Positions 1 to 6,725 of a stretch of 7,598 bases of DNA are shown in pieces (position 1 is the stretch's first letter; each line of letters begins with the position of its first letter). The notes beneath the pieces were generated by a model. That model did not search any database. It was not told where the DNA came from and saw only the letters and a list, made by a program, of their open reading frames with translations. The stretch covers positions 1 to 7,598 of the forward strand of contig CAKUTY010000063.1 of NCBI GenBank assembly GCA_934692455.1, given 5' to 3'. The stretch comes from an uncultured Erysipelotrichaceae bacterium (GTDB lineage: Bacteria; Bacillota_I; Bacilli_A; Erysipelotrichales; Erysipelotrichaceae). A program made the position numbers and the translations under genes.

Positions 1-110
1 CCCTTACCCTCAACAACCAAGCTTTGAATCAAAGGCATTGCGGCATATCCACCGCCAAACGCAAACAAGCCAATTTGAAAATAAACTAAAAATAATTCAA
101 ATAATATCAC
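1..110 (-). CDS. Chromate transporter (CHR) half-protein, second subunit, 5' part only
   Basis: This is the N-terminal part of a membrane transporter of the chromate (CHR) family, cut by the left edge of the window after about 36 codons. It starts at a GTG (110-108) that overlaps the TGA of the preceding CHR gene by four bases (GTGA). A GGGAG ribosome binding site at 122-118, seven bases upstream, supports this start. The peptide reads as a hydrophobic first helix followed by the family signature FGGGY and then MPLIQ, as in the start of other CHR proteins. Short (about 180-residue) CHR proteins are encoded as adjacent pairs and are thought to work together as an antiparallel heterodimer, so this should be the partner of the gene at 107-667. 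The substrate may be chromate or another anion; the sequence does not show which. The identification is secure but the gene is incomplete. Confidence 0.85.
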   Translation of the reverse strand, partial: MILFELFLVYFQIGLFAFGGGYAAMPLIQSLVVEGK

Positions 111-667
111 GCCTTATCTCCCACTATAGTACTTCTAGCTAAACCTAATACAATAAAGAAAATAATGATTGTGATTGCGCCAACTTTGAAGAAACATGTC
201 GCAATAAAAGCGGCGAACATCAATACAATATTGATCATATTTTTAGTCTTAAATACATCTCTTGCAAGATCAACTACAACATCTAATATAATTGCAGCCA
301 CCCCAGCTCTCATTACTTGTAAAGCTATTTGAATATAATAATTCGTTGAAAATGCTTCATAACATAGTGAGATAACACTGATAATAATGATTGGTGGAAT
401 AACCGTTGCCAAAGCACTTATGCATGCACCATTTAATCCCTTAATGCGATAACCAAAGATAATCGCACTATTTACAGCTAACGCACCTGGAGAAGATTGA
501 GCAATAGCCGTCATATCCAATACTTCGTCATCTGTAACATAATGTAGTTCATCACAGAACTTCTTTCTCATCATGCCAATAATGACAAAGCCACCCCCAA
601 AGGTAAACGCCGATATTTGTAACATGGACCAAAATAATGTCCAGTATATATTTTTTTCTTTATTCAT
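107..667 (-). CDS. Chromate transporter (CHR) half-protein, first subunit
   Basis: This is a 186-residue integral membrane protein of the short-chain chromate transporter family, which moves chromate or related anions across the cytoplasmic membrane. It has the family signature FGGG at residues 23-26 in the first hydrophobic segment. A second conserved motif, AQSSPGALAVN, lies at 56-66, where many relatives have PGP instead of PGA. Several long hydrophobic stretches follow, at about 67-105, 112-130 and 143-178. The length is that of a single CHR domain, so a partner is needed, and the next gene (1-110) supplies it. The ATG start is preceded by AAGGAG (678-673) with five bases between. It lies beyond a strong terminator from the PTS/sulfatase operon, so it is probably a separate transcription unit or is read only by readthrough. 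I saw no clear promoter in the short gap. The family call is secure; the actual substrate is unknown. Confidence 0.9.
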   Translation of the reverse strand: MNKEKNIYWTLFWSMLQISAFTFGGGFVIIGMMRKKFCDELHYVTDDEVLDMTAIAQSSPGALAVNSAIIFGYRIKGLNGACISALATVIPPIIIISVISLCYEAFSTNYYIQIALQVMRAGVAAIILDVVVDLARDVFKTKNMINIVLMFAAFIATCFFKVGAITIIIFFIVLGLARSTIVGDKA

Positions 668-688
668 CTAGGCTCCTTCCATACTTTT

Positions 689-721
689 AAAAAGCTCAAT
701 CTATTATAGATTAAGCTCTTT
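689..721 (-). terminator. Rho-independent terminator of the PTS/sulfatase operon
   Basis: The arms at 721-707 and 703-689 can form a 15-bp stem around a three-base loop (704-706). The 3' arm ends in GCTTTTT. Two of the pairs (718 with 692, 713 with 697) are G-U wobbles in the minus-strand RNA but would be A-C mismatches in a plus-strand RNA. The hairpin is therefore stable mainly in transcripts coming from the EIIB gene. It lies six bases past the EIIB stop and ends the seven-gene operon before the chromate transporter pair. The weak point is that the uridine run is short and partly inside the stem. Confidence 0.8.
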
Positions 722-726
722 ATTAA

Positions 727-1209
727 TTATAAATTCTTAATTAAATCAAGGAAATCTACATCCGGATCATTTGGAACCATCTTAGCTTCAATAGTAATAC
801 CCTTTGCTGCTAATTCTCTAAAGATTTCAGCTTCTTCATGAGTTACAGAAACAGCCTTCTTAACTTGAGTAGCTCCTTCCTTACCTCCCATATTACCAAC
901 ATTGATTGCCTTAATGTCATAACCCTTATCGATAAATTCTTTTAAATTCTTAGGATCCTTAAATAACATAAATACAGATTCTGTTGGATATGGATCTTCA
1001 GCCAATCTTTCAATTGCACGATCTACTGAGAAAATTGATAATTTTGTGCCCTTTGGACATGCCATTCTTAAAGCTTGTTTTTGAAGTTCATTAGCTGATG
1101 TTGCATTATCAATAATAATAATTCTTGTTGGCTTTAAATGAGATAACCAAACAGTAACTACTTGCCCATGGATTAATCTTTCTTCAATTCTTACATTCTT
1201 AATTTCCAT
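727..1209 (-). CDS. PTS mannose-family EIIB component
   Basis: This is a cytoplasmic phosphotransfer domain of a mannose/sorbose-class phosphotransferase permease, 160 residues long as usual for a stand-alone IIB. It takes a phosphate from EIIA and passes it to the sugar bound in the EIIC/EIID membrane complex. The signature IEERLIHGQV lies at residues 8-17. His14 is the expected phosphorylated residue, since IIBs of this class use histidine rather than cysteine. The ATG is preceded by AGGAG (1220-1216) with six bases between, and that site overlaps the EIIA stop codon, so the two genes are probably translationally coupled. It is the last gene of the operon and is followed by a hairpin terminator. 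The sugar specificity cannot be read from this domain. The AgaV-like grouping (N-acetylgalactosamine/glycosaminoglycan type) is inferred from the operon context. Confidence 0.93.
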   Translation of the reverse strand: MEIKNVRIEERLIHGQVVTVWLSHLKPTRIIIIDNATSANELQKQALRMACPKGTKLSIFSVDRAIERLAEDPYPTESVFMLFKDPKNLKEFIDKGYDIKAINVGNMGGKEGATQVKKAVSVTHEEAEIFRELAAKGITIEAKMVPNDPDVDFLDLIKNL

Positions 1210-1218
1210 ACTTTTCTC

Positions 1219-1638
1219 CTATTCATCAAATTCTTCAACTTCACTATTCATCGCATCATTAACATAAACAACAGCTTCCTTGCCTTGTTCCATAAAGCTA
1301 CGACAAATTTCATCACTCAATGGTTCTTCTTGTGGATATGTTCCAATTTGTAGTAACATCGCCAAATTCATTCCAGCAATAATATAAGTTTTTTCTCTGC
1401 TCAATAAAGGTAACACTTTTTGATTAACACTACCTCCGAAAATATCTGAACAAATCAACACTTCGTCATCTTTAGTAACACCTGAAGTAAATTTATTCAA
1501 TTCTTCATCGACATCAGGGCAACCCTCACCATATGCACAAATTGCCGCAAATGGATGATCATCACCTAAAAATAATTTCAAAGTATCTTTAAAGCCATTC
1601 GCTAATTGTCCATGGCTAATCAATAATAATTTTCTCAT
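1219..1638 (-). CDS. PTS mannose-family EIIA component
   Basis: This is a 139-residue cytoplasmic EIIA of the mannose/sorbose PTS class, which accepts phosphate from HPr and hands it to EIIB. The N-terminus matches the family: a hydrophobic strand ending in SHGQLANGF, with His9 the expected phosphorylation site. A second conserved motif, DIFGGSVNQ (family consensus resembles DLFGGSP.N), lies in the middle. The length is that of a single EIIA domain, so EIIA and EIIB are separate proteins here, unlike the fused ManX of E. coli. The start ATG is two bases past the stop of sulfatase B. Its ribosome binding site, GAGGAAG (1654-1648), is inside the sulfatase gene's 3' end. It lies in the operon after the three enzyme genes and directly before EIIB. 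Confidence 0.92.
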   Translation of the reverse strand: MRKLLLISHGQLANGFKDTLKLFLGDDHPFAAICAYGEGCPDVDEELNKFTSGVTKDDEVLICSDIFGGSVNQKVLPLLSREKTYIIAGMNLAMLLQIGTYPQEEPLSDEICRSFMEQGKEAVVYVNDAMNSEVEEFDE

Positions 1639-1640
1639 TT

Positions 1641-3011
1641 TTAAAATCTTCCTCTTTCATCGTAATCACTTGGATCTTTACTTGAAGCCTTTAAACACTC
1701 TTTCTTATTAACTTTATAATTTGGCTTTACTTCAAGCTCTCCATTTAATAATGGATCATTAGTCTTTAACATATGTTTATATAGTTTATCTTTCAACTCA
1801 TCCACAATATCTTTTAAACCATCATCATTGATTAGATTATTTCTTTCATGCTTATCATATAAGCAATCATACAATGCTTCTTTTGGCTTAGTTATATCAC
1901 TTAAACCATTATCCATTAAATATGTCTTAGACAATGATTCATCGATATTAGATAAATTTAATTTCAACCAGCTCTCATCATAATAACGAATATATTTATA
2001 TCTTTCATTTCTAATACATCTAATTGGTTCATACGATGTATGGAAATTTACTTCCGCATATACCTCATTATCGATTTTAAGACTATTATCATCAAATATC
2101 TCACTGTAACTTAAACCTTCAAGATATTCAGGTTTATCAACACCCAACAAATCACACAAAGTTGGGAAGATATCGATATGTGATATCAAGTTATCATAAA
2201 CAATGCCATGAGCCTTATTTGGATGTCTAATTATCAAACTAATACCAATGCCATCATCTTGTAAATTACATTTATGGAATGGATTAGCAACCCCATGGTC
2301 TGTTGTATACATAATAATCGTATTATCATATAGACCATGACTCTTTAGATAATTAATCAACTTGCCAACATTCTTATCAGCATTTTTAGCACTAGTAATA
2401 AACTGTGCTTGATCATGTCTTGTTAATTCATTTGAATCAAGTGGATCTAGTGGCTTTACAAAATTCTCATTAATCTCTTCATCGATATTAATAGGATAAG
2501 GACGATGAGTACTATGCATACCATAACTAAGCATAAATGGCTTACTAGTATCGATTGTATCTAACCAGTTAATACAAGCATCAACATTATGCTCATCCCA
2601 TATATGCAAGTCTTCTTTTGCATAAGCCTTTGGATTTTCAGTAAGCACTGTATCATAACCCAACTTCTTTGAATCATCTGTATCTACATCTAAATACCAA
2701 CCAACTTCATGTTGAATACCACTAAGAGCAGTTTGATAACCCTTAGATCTTAAATAAGAAGCTAAATGTTTATCATAATCATTTAAGCCAAAGCCTCTTT
2801 GAGCTAAACCCAACATACCATTTTGATGAGGATAAGTTCCCGTAAGCATTGCTGCTCTACTTGGAGAACAAGTTGGCGCAACACAATATGCTTTTGTGAA
2901 CAGTGTTGCATCACTTGCGAATTCTTCTAAAGAAGGAGTGATAACTCTTTCTCCATAAGGGCTTATCATCCTTCCTGTATCATGAGTATTAATATAAACT
3001 AAATTATACAT
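1641..3011 (-). CDS. Sulfatase B, heparan N-sulfatase-like, cytoplasmic
   Basis: This is a 456-residue type I (formylglycine) sulfatase predicted to cleave a sulfate ester or sulfamate from a sugar. The catalytic signature CSPSRAAMLTG begins at Cys48. This Cys must be converted to formylglycine. The N-terminus carries INTHDTGR (residues 8-14 region) in place of the usual DDQ metal motif. Other motifs are GIQHE at about 98-102, GMHSTHRPYP at about 164-173, TTDHG at about 236-240 and a Lys at about 247, followed by a GIG..LIIRHP stretch. The THDTGR, GxQHE and C-terminal pattern resemble the SGSH (heparan N-sulfatase) group, but the true substrate is not shown. There is no signal peptide: the metal-binding strand begins within the first dozen residues, so it works inside the cell. 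I chose the ATG at 3011, because GGAGG at 3022-3018 is six bases upstream. A longer reading frame from TTG at 3026 would contain that site. One base separates it from the DUF3604 gene. Confidence 0.9.
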   Translation of the reverse strand: MYNLVYINTHDTGRMISPYGERVITPSLEEFASDATLFTKAYCVAPTCSPSRAAMLTGTYPHQNGMLGLAQRGFGLNDYDKHLASYLRSKGYQTALSGIQHEVGWYLDVDTDDSKKLGYDTVLTENPKAYAKEDLHIWDEHNVDACINWLDTIDTSKPFMLSYGMHSTHRPYPINIDEEINENFVKPLDPLDSNELTRHDQAQFITSAKNADKNVGKLINYLKSHGLYDNTIIMYTTDHGVANPFHKCNLQDDGIGISLIIRHPNKAHGIVYDNLISHIDIFPTLCDLLGVDKPEYLEGLSYSEIFDDNSLKIDNEVYAEVNFHTSYEPIRCIRNERYKYIRYYDESWLKLNLSNIDESLSKTYLMDNGLSDITKPKEALYDCLYDKHERNNLINDDGLKDIVDELKDKLYKHMLKTNDPLLNGELEVKPNYKVNKKECLKASSKDPSDYDERGRF

Positions 3012-3012
3012 A

Positions 3013-4548
3013 TTAGTCCTCCACAAAGATTGGACTTGACCAAGCTAGCGCACCATTCTTTTGCCATACTCTTACACGAACATTTTGACAATCAGTTGTA
3101 TCGATTTCTCTTTCAATCTTACGAGTATAGCCAATTTCAGGAACAGCTTGTCCTACCTTAATCTTATAACAATTATGCCACCAAGAATCTGAACGATAAT
3201 ATTCTTCGAAATTATAACGTTCCTTTAATAATTCACTTACTTCATCAAGTAATGGATAAATCTTACTTGTATATAATAAGTCCCTAATCTTTAATTCATA
3301 ATCTACACCATCGATAGTAAGCATTACTGATGAATCGATATCATCTTCAATTTCAAAGATGAAGCCTTCTGTTGTGATAGCACTAGGACCCATCCACTTA
3401 CCAGTAGCAGTTGTCTTATATGAAGTAACATCAAATTCACAACTATTATCAGTAACATTTCTTAACTCTTGGCCAAAGTTAGACCAACATTTTTCAATTG
3501 AAATTAACTTACCCTTAGTTTCAAGCTTACCATGCCAATTACGAGATTCAACATCAGGGAAGATTCTTCTATCTGGTCCCCATCCTAATTCTAATTGGAA
3601 CTTAAATCTAACTGTACCGCTTAATTCTTCATTTTCCCAAGTAGAAGTATGTGGAATCATTTCAATAACTTTGTTGTCTTTAATAATTTCAATTCTATCT
3701 ATAGCATTGGCTGCCTTAACATCTAAATGAAGCTTTGACTTAGCATTCTTCTTGATTGTATCGCCCATCACCTTATCATCAATTGTATAGTCAAGTTCAA
3801 TACGATCCTTACTTACACCATATACACGGCGATTAGTAAACGCATCCCAAATATCATCCTTAGAGTTTGACTTAGCTAAAACTGCACAATAACCAAAACC
3901 ATATACACCAGGGCAACTATGGTTATCACCAGAAGCAATCAAGCCAACCTTATAACCCTTTTCAAGACCTCTTTCAGTACATGTCTCACCAGTTCTTGGT
4001 CCCATGTGAACATGTCTTACCATTTCAATTGGAGTTTGATCGTTTTCACTTGAACCATGTGATGAATAAGTCTCCGCAAACGGACTAAATGTTTCATTAT
4101 GAGTTGCCCAGTTTTTACCACGATGACCTAATTGATATGCTAAGTGATGAGGAATGCCAATGGCATCCTTGCCCTTATAAGCTTCTACAAGTTCTTCATA
4201 TCTTAAAGGATATTCCATCATTTGGTCATTGTCTTTAAAGAAGACATTATGGTCGCCATCAAGACCTGCACCTTGCCACTCATACCCCATAAACATTGGA
4301 TATCCTTCTTCATTTACTTTCTTTGTAACTTCACGAATATATTCCCAGTCTTTTTCAATATCTTCTAATGGATAACGATCTTCAACTGGCATACCAGTTT
4401 TTGGATCCTTCATCATTGCATATGGGTAATACGCAAAAGGCCAAAAATCCATTGTTTGTTTCATTTGCTCAACCCATTTTGGCAAATCCTTTATAGCTTC
4501 ATGATGTAGATTACTATGCATATCAGTCCAAAGTACTTTATAGTTCAC
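3013..4548 (-). CDS. DUF3604/PHP-like metal-dependent hydrolase
   Basis: This 511-residue protein has the metal-ligand pattern of the PHP superfamily, closest in style to DUF3604. Visible motifs are TDMHSNLHHE (8-17, His11, His15, His16), GYEW (88-91, Glu90), GDHNVFF (98-104), PHH (133-135), AETYSSHGSSE (158-168) and SGDNHSCPG (206-214). Together these give the His/Asp/Glu set expected for a two- or three-metal centre. PHP enzymes commonly hydrolyse phosphoesters, but DUF3604 members have no well-settled reaction, so the activity here is unknown. Residues from about 240 on are rich in beta-strand-like and Trp-containing segments and look like one or two accessory domains. There is no signal peptide. 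The start is a GTG with AAAGGAGG (4563-4556) seven bases upstream. It lies between two sulfatases with gaps of 13 and 1 bases, which suggests it acts on the same imported substrate, perhaps on its sugar phosphate or a linked group. Confidence 0.75.
   Translation of the reverse strand: MNYKVLWTDMHSNLHHEAIKDLPKWVEQMKQTMDFWPFAYYPYAMMKDPKTGMPVEDRYPLEDIEKDWEYIREVTKKVNEEGYPMFMGYEWQGAGLDGDHNVFFKDNDQMMEYPLRYEELVEAYKGKDAIGIPHHLAYQLGHRGKNWATHNETFSPFAETYSSHGSSENDQTPIEMVRHVHMGPRTGETCTERGLEKGYKVGLIASGDNHSCPGVYGFGYCAVLAKSNSKDDIWDAFTNRRVYGVSKDRIELDYTIDDKVMGDTIKKNAKSKLHLDVKAANAIDRIEIIKDNKVIEMIPHTSTWENEELSGTVRFKFQLELGWGPDRRIFPDVESRNWHGKLETKGKLISIEKCWSNFGQELRNVTDNSCEFDVTSYKTTATGKWMGPSAITTEGFIFEIEDDIDSSVMLTIDGVDYELKIRDLLYTSKIYPLLDEVSELLKERYNFEEYYRSDSWWHNCYKIKVGQAVPEIGYTRKIEREIDTTDCQNVRVRVWQKNGALAWSSPIFVED
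3018..3022 (-). promoter_or_regulatory. Ribosome binding site that fixes the sulfatase B start
   Basis: GGAGG lies in the last codons of the DUF3604 gene, six bases before the ATG at 3011. It argues for this ATG over the in-frame TTG at 3026. Confidence 0.8.
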
Positions 4549-4555
4549 GTCTTAT

Positions 4556-4563
4556 CCTCCTTT
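4556..4563 (-). promoter_or_regulatory. Ribosome binding site for the GTG start of the DUF3604 gene
   Basis: AAAGGAGG lies seven bases before the GTG at 4548-4546 and overlaps the stop codon of sulfatase A (4564-4562). The strong site supports a GTG start and tight linkage of the two genes. Confidence 0.8.
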
Positions 4564-5890
4564 ATTCAATCGGTTTATTTCTTGCACGTTCACTTGCTTT
4601 ATAACTAGCCCATTCATCAGGCTTAGCACATGCACCCCATTTTTTCAAAAATGCATGATTCTCTTTTAATATTTTTTGCCTATCCTTAAGTCCAATTATT
4701 TCTTCTTCACTCAAGAATAGTTTATTTAATTCTTCAAAATAATCATCAACTAACTTATCATCCTTGTAAACTTGAATATTACCATTAATTTGATACAACT
4801 TGATATTTCGATATATCACAGCCTCTAAGAATTGTTCACTCTCACCAAGATATTGTTCAATCTTAACAGGCTCTTCCTTATATATGCTATGTCCTTTATG
4901 AAAAGGCATATCAGCATTCATCAAATCTAGTATGCTACGACTTAAGTCAAGCAAACTTACATAGTGTTTATATCTTTTATGTTCAATATTCTTATTCCAA
5001 ATAAATAATGGAACCTCGATAGCTTCTGGATATAGTGTTTGTTTGCCATAAATATCTCTTTTGCCACATTGTTCACCATGGTCTGACGTATAAATCAAAG
5101 TAGGATTACCATCCATTTTTTTGACTTCATCCCATATCTCACCTACATAGCCATCTAGCTGTTCAACTAGTCCTAGATAGGCAGCCTTGGCCTTAAGCTT
5201 TTTATCATCACTATAGTGCATAACTAACTCTTGATAAACAGGATCGGGAGTAATGTTTTCATCAAGAGTAACTAGTTTCTTATATTTTTCATATAGTTCG
5301 CTTTTACATACAAATGGAAAATGTGGCCCATAGAATCCTATTACAATAAAACGGGGTTTATCGCTTGGTTGTCTAAGATATTCAATTGCCAAATCTTTGA
5401 TTACTTCATCATATTCTTGAATTGGTGAATAACCGCCTCCTAATACATTCATGCAATTTTTACGATTTGTAGTAGAAGCATATGGCCCAAAATCCGTACG
5501 ATTTTTGCCACCAGTACCCCAATATTGTGAAGTAATATCTTGCCCTATGTGTGTAGAGAAACCATGCAGTTGATCATCACCCTTAAAATGCATACGACCA
5601 ATAAGAACTGGCTCATAGCCACTTAATTTTGCCCCGTGGGCTATAGTAGGCTGATCGATTTTTAAAGTTGTATCATTTTCTAATATATCCAAATCCGAAG
5701 GCAACAAGCCACTTAGAAATGACATACGGCTTGGCACACATAATGGACTGTTACATACACAGTTTTCAAAGTATTCACCATTATTTATCATTTCACTAAA
5801 AATAGGCGCATCCAAAAAGTCTATTTTGTCTGGAAGCGCCCAATTAGCATGCTGATCAGATAATATTAGTACAATATCATCTTTTCTCAT
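4562..5890 (-). CDS. Sulfatase A, choline-sulfatase/IDS-like, cytoplasmic
   Basis: This is a 442-residue type I sulfatase. The formylglycine signature CVPSRMSFLSG begins at Cys51. The metal-binding strand near the N-terminus reads LILSDQH (8-14), with a single Asp (12) where many sulfatases have two. GRMHFKG at 98-104 corresponds to the GKxH motif, with Arg for Lys, followed by a Q..HGF segment. GPHFPF is at 188-193 and TSDHGE at 268-273. This pattern resembles choline-sulfatase/iduronate-sulfatase-like enzymes and differs clearly from sulfatase B, so the two probably remove sulfate from different positions. There is no signal peptide, since the first catalytic strand starts at residue 6, so it is cytoplasmic. 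The ATG is seven bases past the EIID stop, and the nearest Shine-Dalgarno-like sequence (AGGA, 5910-5907) is 16 bases away. Translation therefore probably depends on coupling to EIID. The exact substrate is unknown. Confidence 0.9.
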   Translation of the reverse strand: MRKDDIVLILSDQHANWALPDKIDFLDAPIFSEMINNGEYFENCVCNSPLCVPSRMSFLSGLLPSDLDILENDTTLKIDQPTIAHGAKLSGYEPVLIGRMHFKGDDQLHGFSTHIGQDITSQYWGTGGKNRTDFGPYASTTNRKNCMNVLGGGYSPIQEYDEVIKDLAIEYLRQPSDKPRFIVIGFYGPHFPFVCKSELYEKYKKLVTLDENITPDPVYQELVMHYSDDKKLKAKAAYLGLVEQLDGYVGEIWDEVKKMDGNPTLIYTSDHGEQCGKRDIYGKQTLYPEAIEVPLFIWNKNIEHKRYKHYVSLLDLSRSILDLMNADMPFHKGHSIYKEEPVKIEQYLGESEQFLEAVIYRNIKLYQINGNIQVYKDDKLVDDYFEELNKLFLSEEEIIGLKDRQKILKENHAFLKKWGACAKPDEWASYKASERARNKPIE

Positions 5891-5897
5891 ATTGAAA

Positions 5898-6725
5898 TTA
5901 CATTATTCCTAAGAATACAAGTACAGCTGCTACAAGTACGATTGTTAGAATCATCTTATTTGCAGACCACTTTTTCTTATCCATGAAATACCATGTAGCT
6001 AGAGTTAAGATTAATGGTAACAAGTTAGGCATAATCTTATCAAAGATTGCAGTTTGTAGATTGATAATCATATCACCACTAGCGAATTCATAGATAAACT
6101 TCATCTTAACTGTAGTTGCTGCAACACCACCAATTACAATTAGACCCATCATAGTTAGACCCATTGTAAGTTTGTCAGCAAGATCTCTATTCTTAAAGAA
6201 TGTATTAGCTGCTTCAATACCCTTAGAATAACCCTTATGGAATAAGAACCATTGAAGACCAACTATTGTTAGTAACCAAGTAACCATGAAGAAGATAGGA
6301 CCAACTGGATTACCATCATTGATGCACATACTCATAGCGATACTTAATAAGATAGGACTATAAGTACCAATTAGGATGCTATCACCGATACCTGCGAATG
6401 GACCCATAAGAGCATTCTTAGTACTTACGATTAATTCTTCACTTACATCTTCGCCATTAGCTCTAGATTCTTCCATAGCTAATACGATACCAGGAATTAA
6501 AGAACCAAGTTGAGGCTCAGTATTATAGAATTGCATATGTCTTTGAAGAGCTCTCTTGTATTCTTCTTCATCATTTTTATATAGTTTCTTTAGAGCAGGA
6601 ACTAGAGTGTAGCAGAATGCTAGACCCATCATACGTTCAAAGTTTTGTGTTGCTTGTGCGAAGAAAATATAACGCCAAGTGGCTTTGTTAACATCCTTCT
6701 TTGTTAAACTGTTTTTATTCGTCAT
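5898..6725 (-). CDS. PTS mannose-family EIID component
   Basis: This is the membrane EIID subunit of a mannose/sorbose-class PTS permease, 275 residues from the chosen start. With EIIC it forms the sugar channel that imports and phosphorylates the substrate. Family signatures are clear: RHMQFYNTEPQLGSLIPG at about 62-79, then a MEE segment, and LMGPFAGIGDS at about 106-116. Hydrophobic membrane segments follow at about 118-132, 140-158 and 191-205, and at the C-terminus (about 240-275). I chose the ATG at 6725 because GAGGAGG (6741-6735) lies nine bases upstream and the protein then begins with the usual hydrophilic leader. An upstream ATG at 6767 would add 14 residues not expected in the family and would place that site inside the gene. 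The start overlaps the end of the EIIC gene by 11 bases, which indicates translational coupling. Confidence 0.93.
   Translation of the reverse strand: MTNKNSLTKKDVNKATWRYIFFAQATQNFERMMGLAFCYTLVPALKKLYKNDEEEYKRALQRHMQFYNTEPQLGSLIPGIVLAMEESRANGEDVSEELIVSTKNALMGPFAGIGDSILIGTYSPILLSIAMSMCINDGNPVGPIFFMVTWLLTIVGLQWFLFHKGYSKGIEAANTFFKNRDLADKLTMGLTMMGLIVIGGVAATTVKMKFIYEFASGDMIINLQTAIFDKIMPNLLPLILTLATWYFMDKKKWSANKMILTIVLVAAVLVFLGIM

Noticed and set aside
107..667. Chromate transporter as part of the sulfatase operon, for example as a sulfate exporter
   Set aside because: It would be attractive, because desulfation releases sulfate and CHR proteins move oxyanions. But a strong terminator separates them, and no sequence evidence supports sulfate export.
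3012..3026. TTG at 3026 as the start of sulfatase B
   Set aside because: The GGAGG at 3022-3018 would then lie inside the coding sequence, and the ATG at 3011 is properly spaced from it.
3359..3730. Plus-strand open frame of 123 codons inside the DUF3604 gene
   Set aside because: It lies wholly within a well-supported minus-strand gene and its protein resembles no family. It looks like an antisense shadow.
1641..5890. Secreted or lipoprotein export of the sulfatases and DUF3604 protein
   Set aside because: Each protein begins its catalytic core within the first dozen residues, with no hydrophobic signal segment or lipobox, and the chosen starts have good supporting context.
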